In this document: positions 5,401-6,210 of the stretch, in pieces | Layout: every line of letters begins with the position of its first letter | Numbering within the stretch: position 1 is the stretch's first letter | Assembly (NCBI GenBank): GCA_900757285.1 | Contig: CAAENI010000023.1 | Coordinates: 1-6,210 of the forward strand | DNA: 6,210 bases | Direction of reading: 5' to 3' | Source: an uncultured Collinsella sp. | Lineage (GTDB): Bacteria; Actinomycetota; Coriobacteriia; Coriobacteriales; Coriobacteriaceae | Notes under the pieces: model-generated | Seen by the model: the letters and a program-made list of their open reading frames with translations, nothing else | Told to the model about the DNA's origin: nothing | Database searches by the model: none | Program-made: the position numbers and the translations under genes

Positions 5401-6204
5401 GAAATCAACGGAATAACTTGTGAGGGCTGCGGCAGCACCGATGTCGAGTTTGACCCCGCAACTCGAAAGGTTCATTGCAACCAGTGCGGTCGCGAGATGT
5501 ACTATTCGCGGGCGCGTCTGGGGGCCACGGGCAAAATCGCGTTTGCCAAGGACAATGCCATCAAGTTTTTTAAGGGTGGCAACTTCCCGGAGGCCCGCAA
5601 ATTTGCCGCGGACGTGCTCAATATGATGCAAGACAACGCGGCGGCACAGTTTATGGTTGCGTACTGCGATGAGTTTTGCGAAGGTCTTTCGGGTTCGATG
5701 ACGGTTTTCTTTAAAAGGGCCGAAGATATCCCTCTCGAATATGACGAAGTGCGTGACTTGATCGACTTGTTTGAGTCGACGCTCTACAACATGCGTGACT
5801 TTGAGGTTCAGATGGTATCGCTCGTGGTCGCCAATATGCAGAGCATGGAGGATCGGTCTCGGCTTGAGAGCTTTATCGATGCTGTGTGCCCGTTCTGCAT
5901 AGCGCGGTATGCTTCGGAAGACTTTATGACCGCAGAGCGGGAGAGCTTCTATCAAGATATCGCCGCCAACTGCAACATACCCAAAACGTGTCTCGCACTA
6001 CTCAAGGGCATTAGAGAGAACCCCGGGTCCCCCTATAAAAATGGTTCGTTTGCGTTACGAAGAAGGACCTCGTACTTTCTCGAACACTATGTGGAGCCCG
6101 TCGGGCGCATCGTCAATTCGATGAAGGCAAGCCAATACAAACAGAAGTTTCTTGTGGCCTATCAGCAGGTGTCCGAGCAATACCGAAGCATGGCCTCTCA
6201 ATAA
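5398..6204 (+). CDS. Zinc-ribbon protein with TPR-like helical body, SPFH operon partner
   Basis: Taken from TTG 5398 it is 268 residues; starting at TTG 5380 would add six. The N-terminus is a TFIIB-like zinc ribbon: C8-x-x-C11, a 15-residue strand-loop-strand (STDVEFDPATRKVH), then C27-x-x-C30. The remainder is helical and soluble. Residues about 48-90 (AIKFFKGGNFPEARKFAADVLNMMQDNAAAQFMVAYC) read like a tetratricopeptide helix pair, a protein-interaction repeat. A further CPFC occurs at 164-167 without a second CxxC, so a second zinc site is doubtful. No catalytic motif or membrane span is visible. It lies 54 bases after the membrane-protein gene with no terminator between, so it is likely co-transcribed. 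I infer an adaptor role in the SPFH complex. The stop is six bases from the window's end, so further operon genes may follow. Confidence 0.85.
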   Translation: MEINGITCEGCGSTDVEFDPATRKVHCNQCGREMYYSRARLGATGKIAFAKDNAIKFFKGGNFPEARKFAADVLNMMQDNAAAQFMVAYCDEFCEGLSGSMTVFFKRAEDIPLEYDEVRDLIDLFESTLYNMRDFEVQMVSLVVANMQSMEDRSRLESFIDAVCPFCIARYASEDFMTAERESFYQDIAANCNIPKTCLALLKGIRENPGSPYKNGSFALRRRTSYFLEHYVEPVGRIVNSMKASQYKQKFLVAYQQVSEQYRSMASQ

Positions 6205-6210
6205 AGCGGA

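Noticed and set aside
5376..5423. Possible 15-codon leader peptide starting at ATG 5376
   Set aside because: It lacks a ribosome-binding site, and its frame overlaps the better-supported TTG start at 5398; probably chance.
5395..5955. A 186-codon minus-strand frame opposite the last gene
   Set aside because: His/Arg-rich shadow with no recognisable motif; the plus strand encodes a clear zinc ribbon and helical body.

Overview
The sequence looks like a chromosomal segment of a moderately GC-rich Gram-positive bacterium. Protein style and codon use suggest an actinobacterial gut anaerobe of the Coriobacteriia (Collinsella-like). That assignment is an impression, not a computed result. There are no transposases, phage genes or CRISPR arrays.

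Layout: (1) 1-468, minus strand: the first 156 codons of a soluble protein of unknown function that runs off the left edge. (2) 469-607: an AT-rich divergent intergenic region. (3) 608-1225, plus: a small multi-pass membrane protein with an N-terminal four-cysteine zinc ribbon, followed by a weak hairpin terminator. (4) 1376-2869, plus: a second zinc-ribbon protein with one membrane span and a large, probably extracytoplasmic, C-terminal part carrying a calcium-loop-like motif. (5) 2870-3252: a 383-base noncoding stretch. It holds an 11-bp inverted repeat, a degenerate tRNA-Ser(GCT)-like element, a consensus TATAAT box inside a small inverted repeat, and a structured leader. (6) 3253-6204, plus: three genes that look like one transcription unit. 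They are an SPFH/Band 7 protein of the YdjI/'virion core' type with three C-terminal zinc ribbons, a four-span membrane protein with a long cytosolic helical tail, and a zinc-ribbon protein with a TPR-like helical body.

The common theme is that four of the five complete genes carry CxxC...CxxC zinc ribbons and three have membrane spans. The best-supported functional reading is a membrane-associated scaffold or envelope-stress module. It resembles in parts the Bacillus subtilis pspA-ydjGHI system, where an SPFH protein is held at the membrane by small membrane and zinc-ribbon partners. The two upstream zinc-ribbon membrane proteins may be accessory sensors of the same system, but that is inference from proximity and shared domain only.
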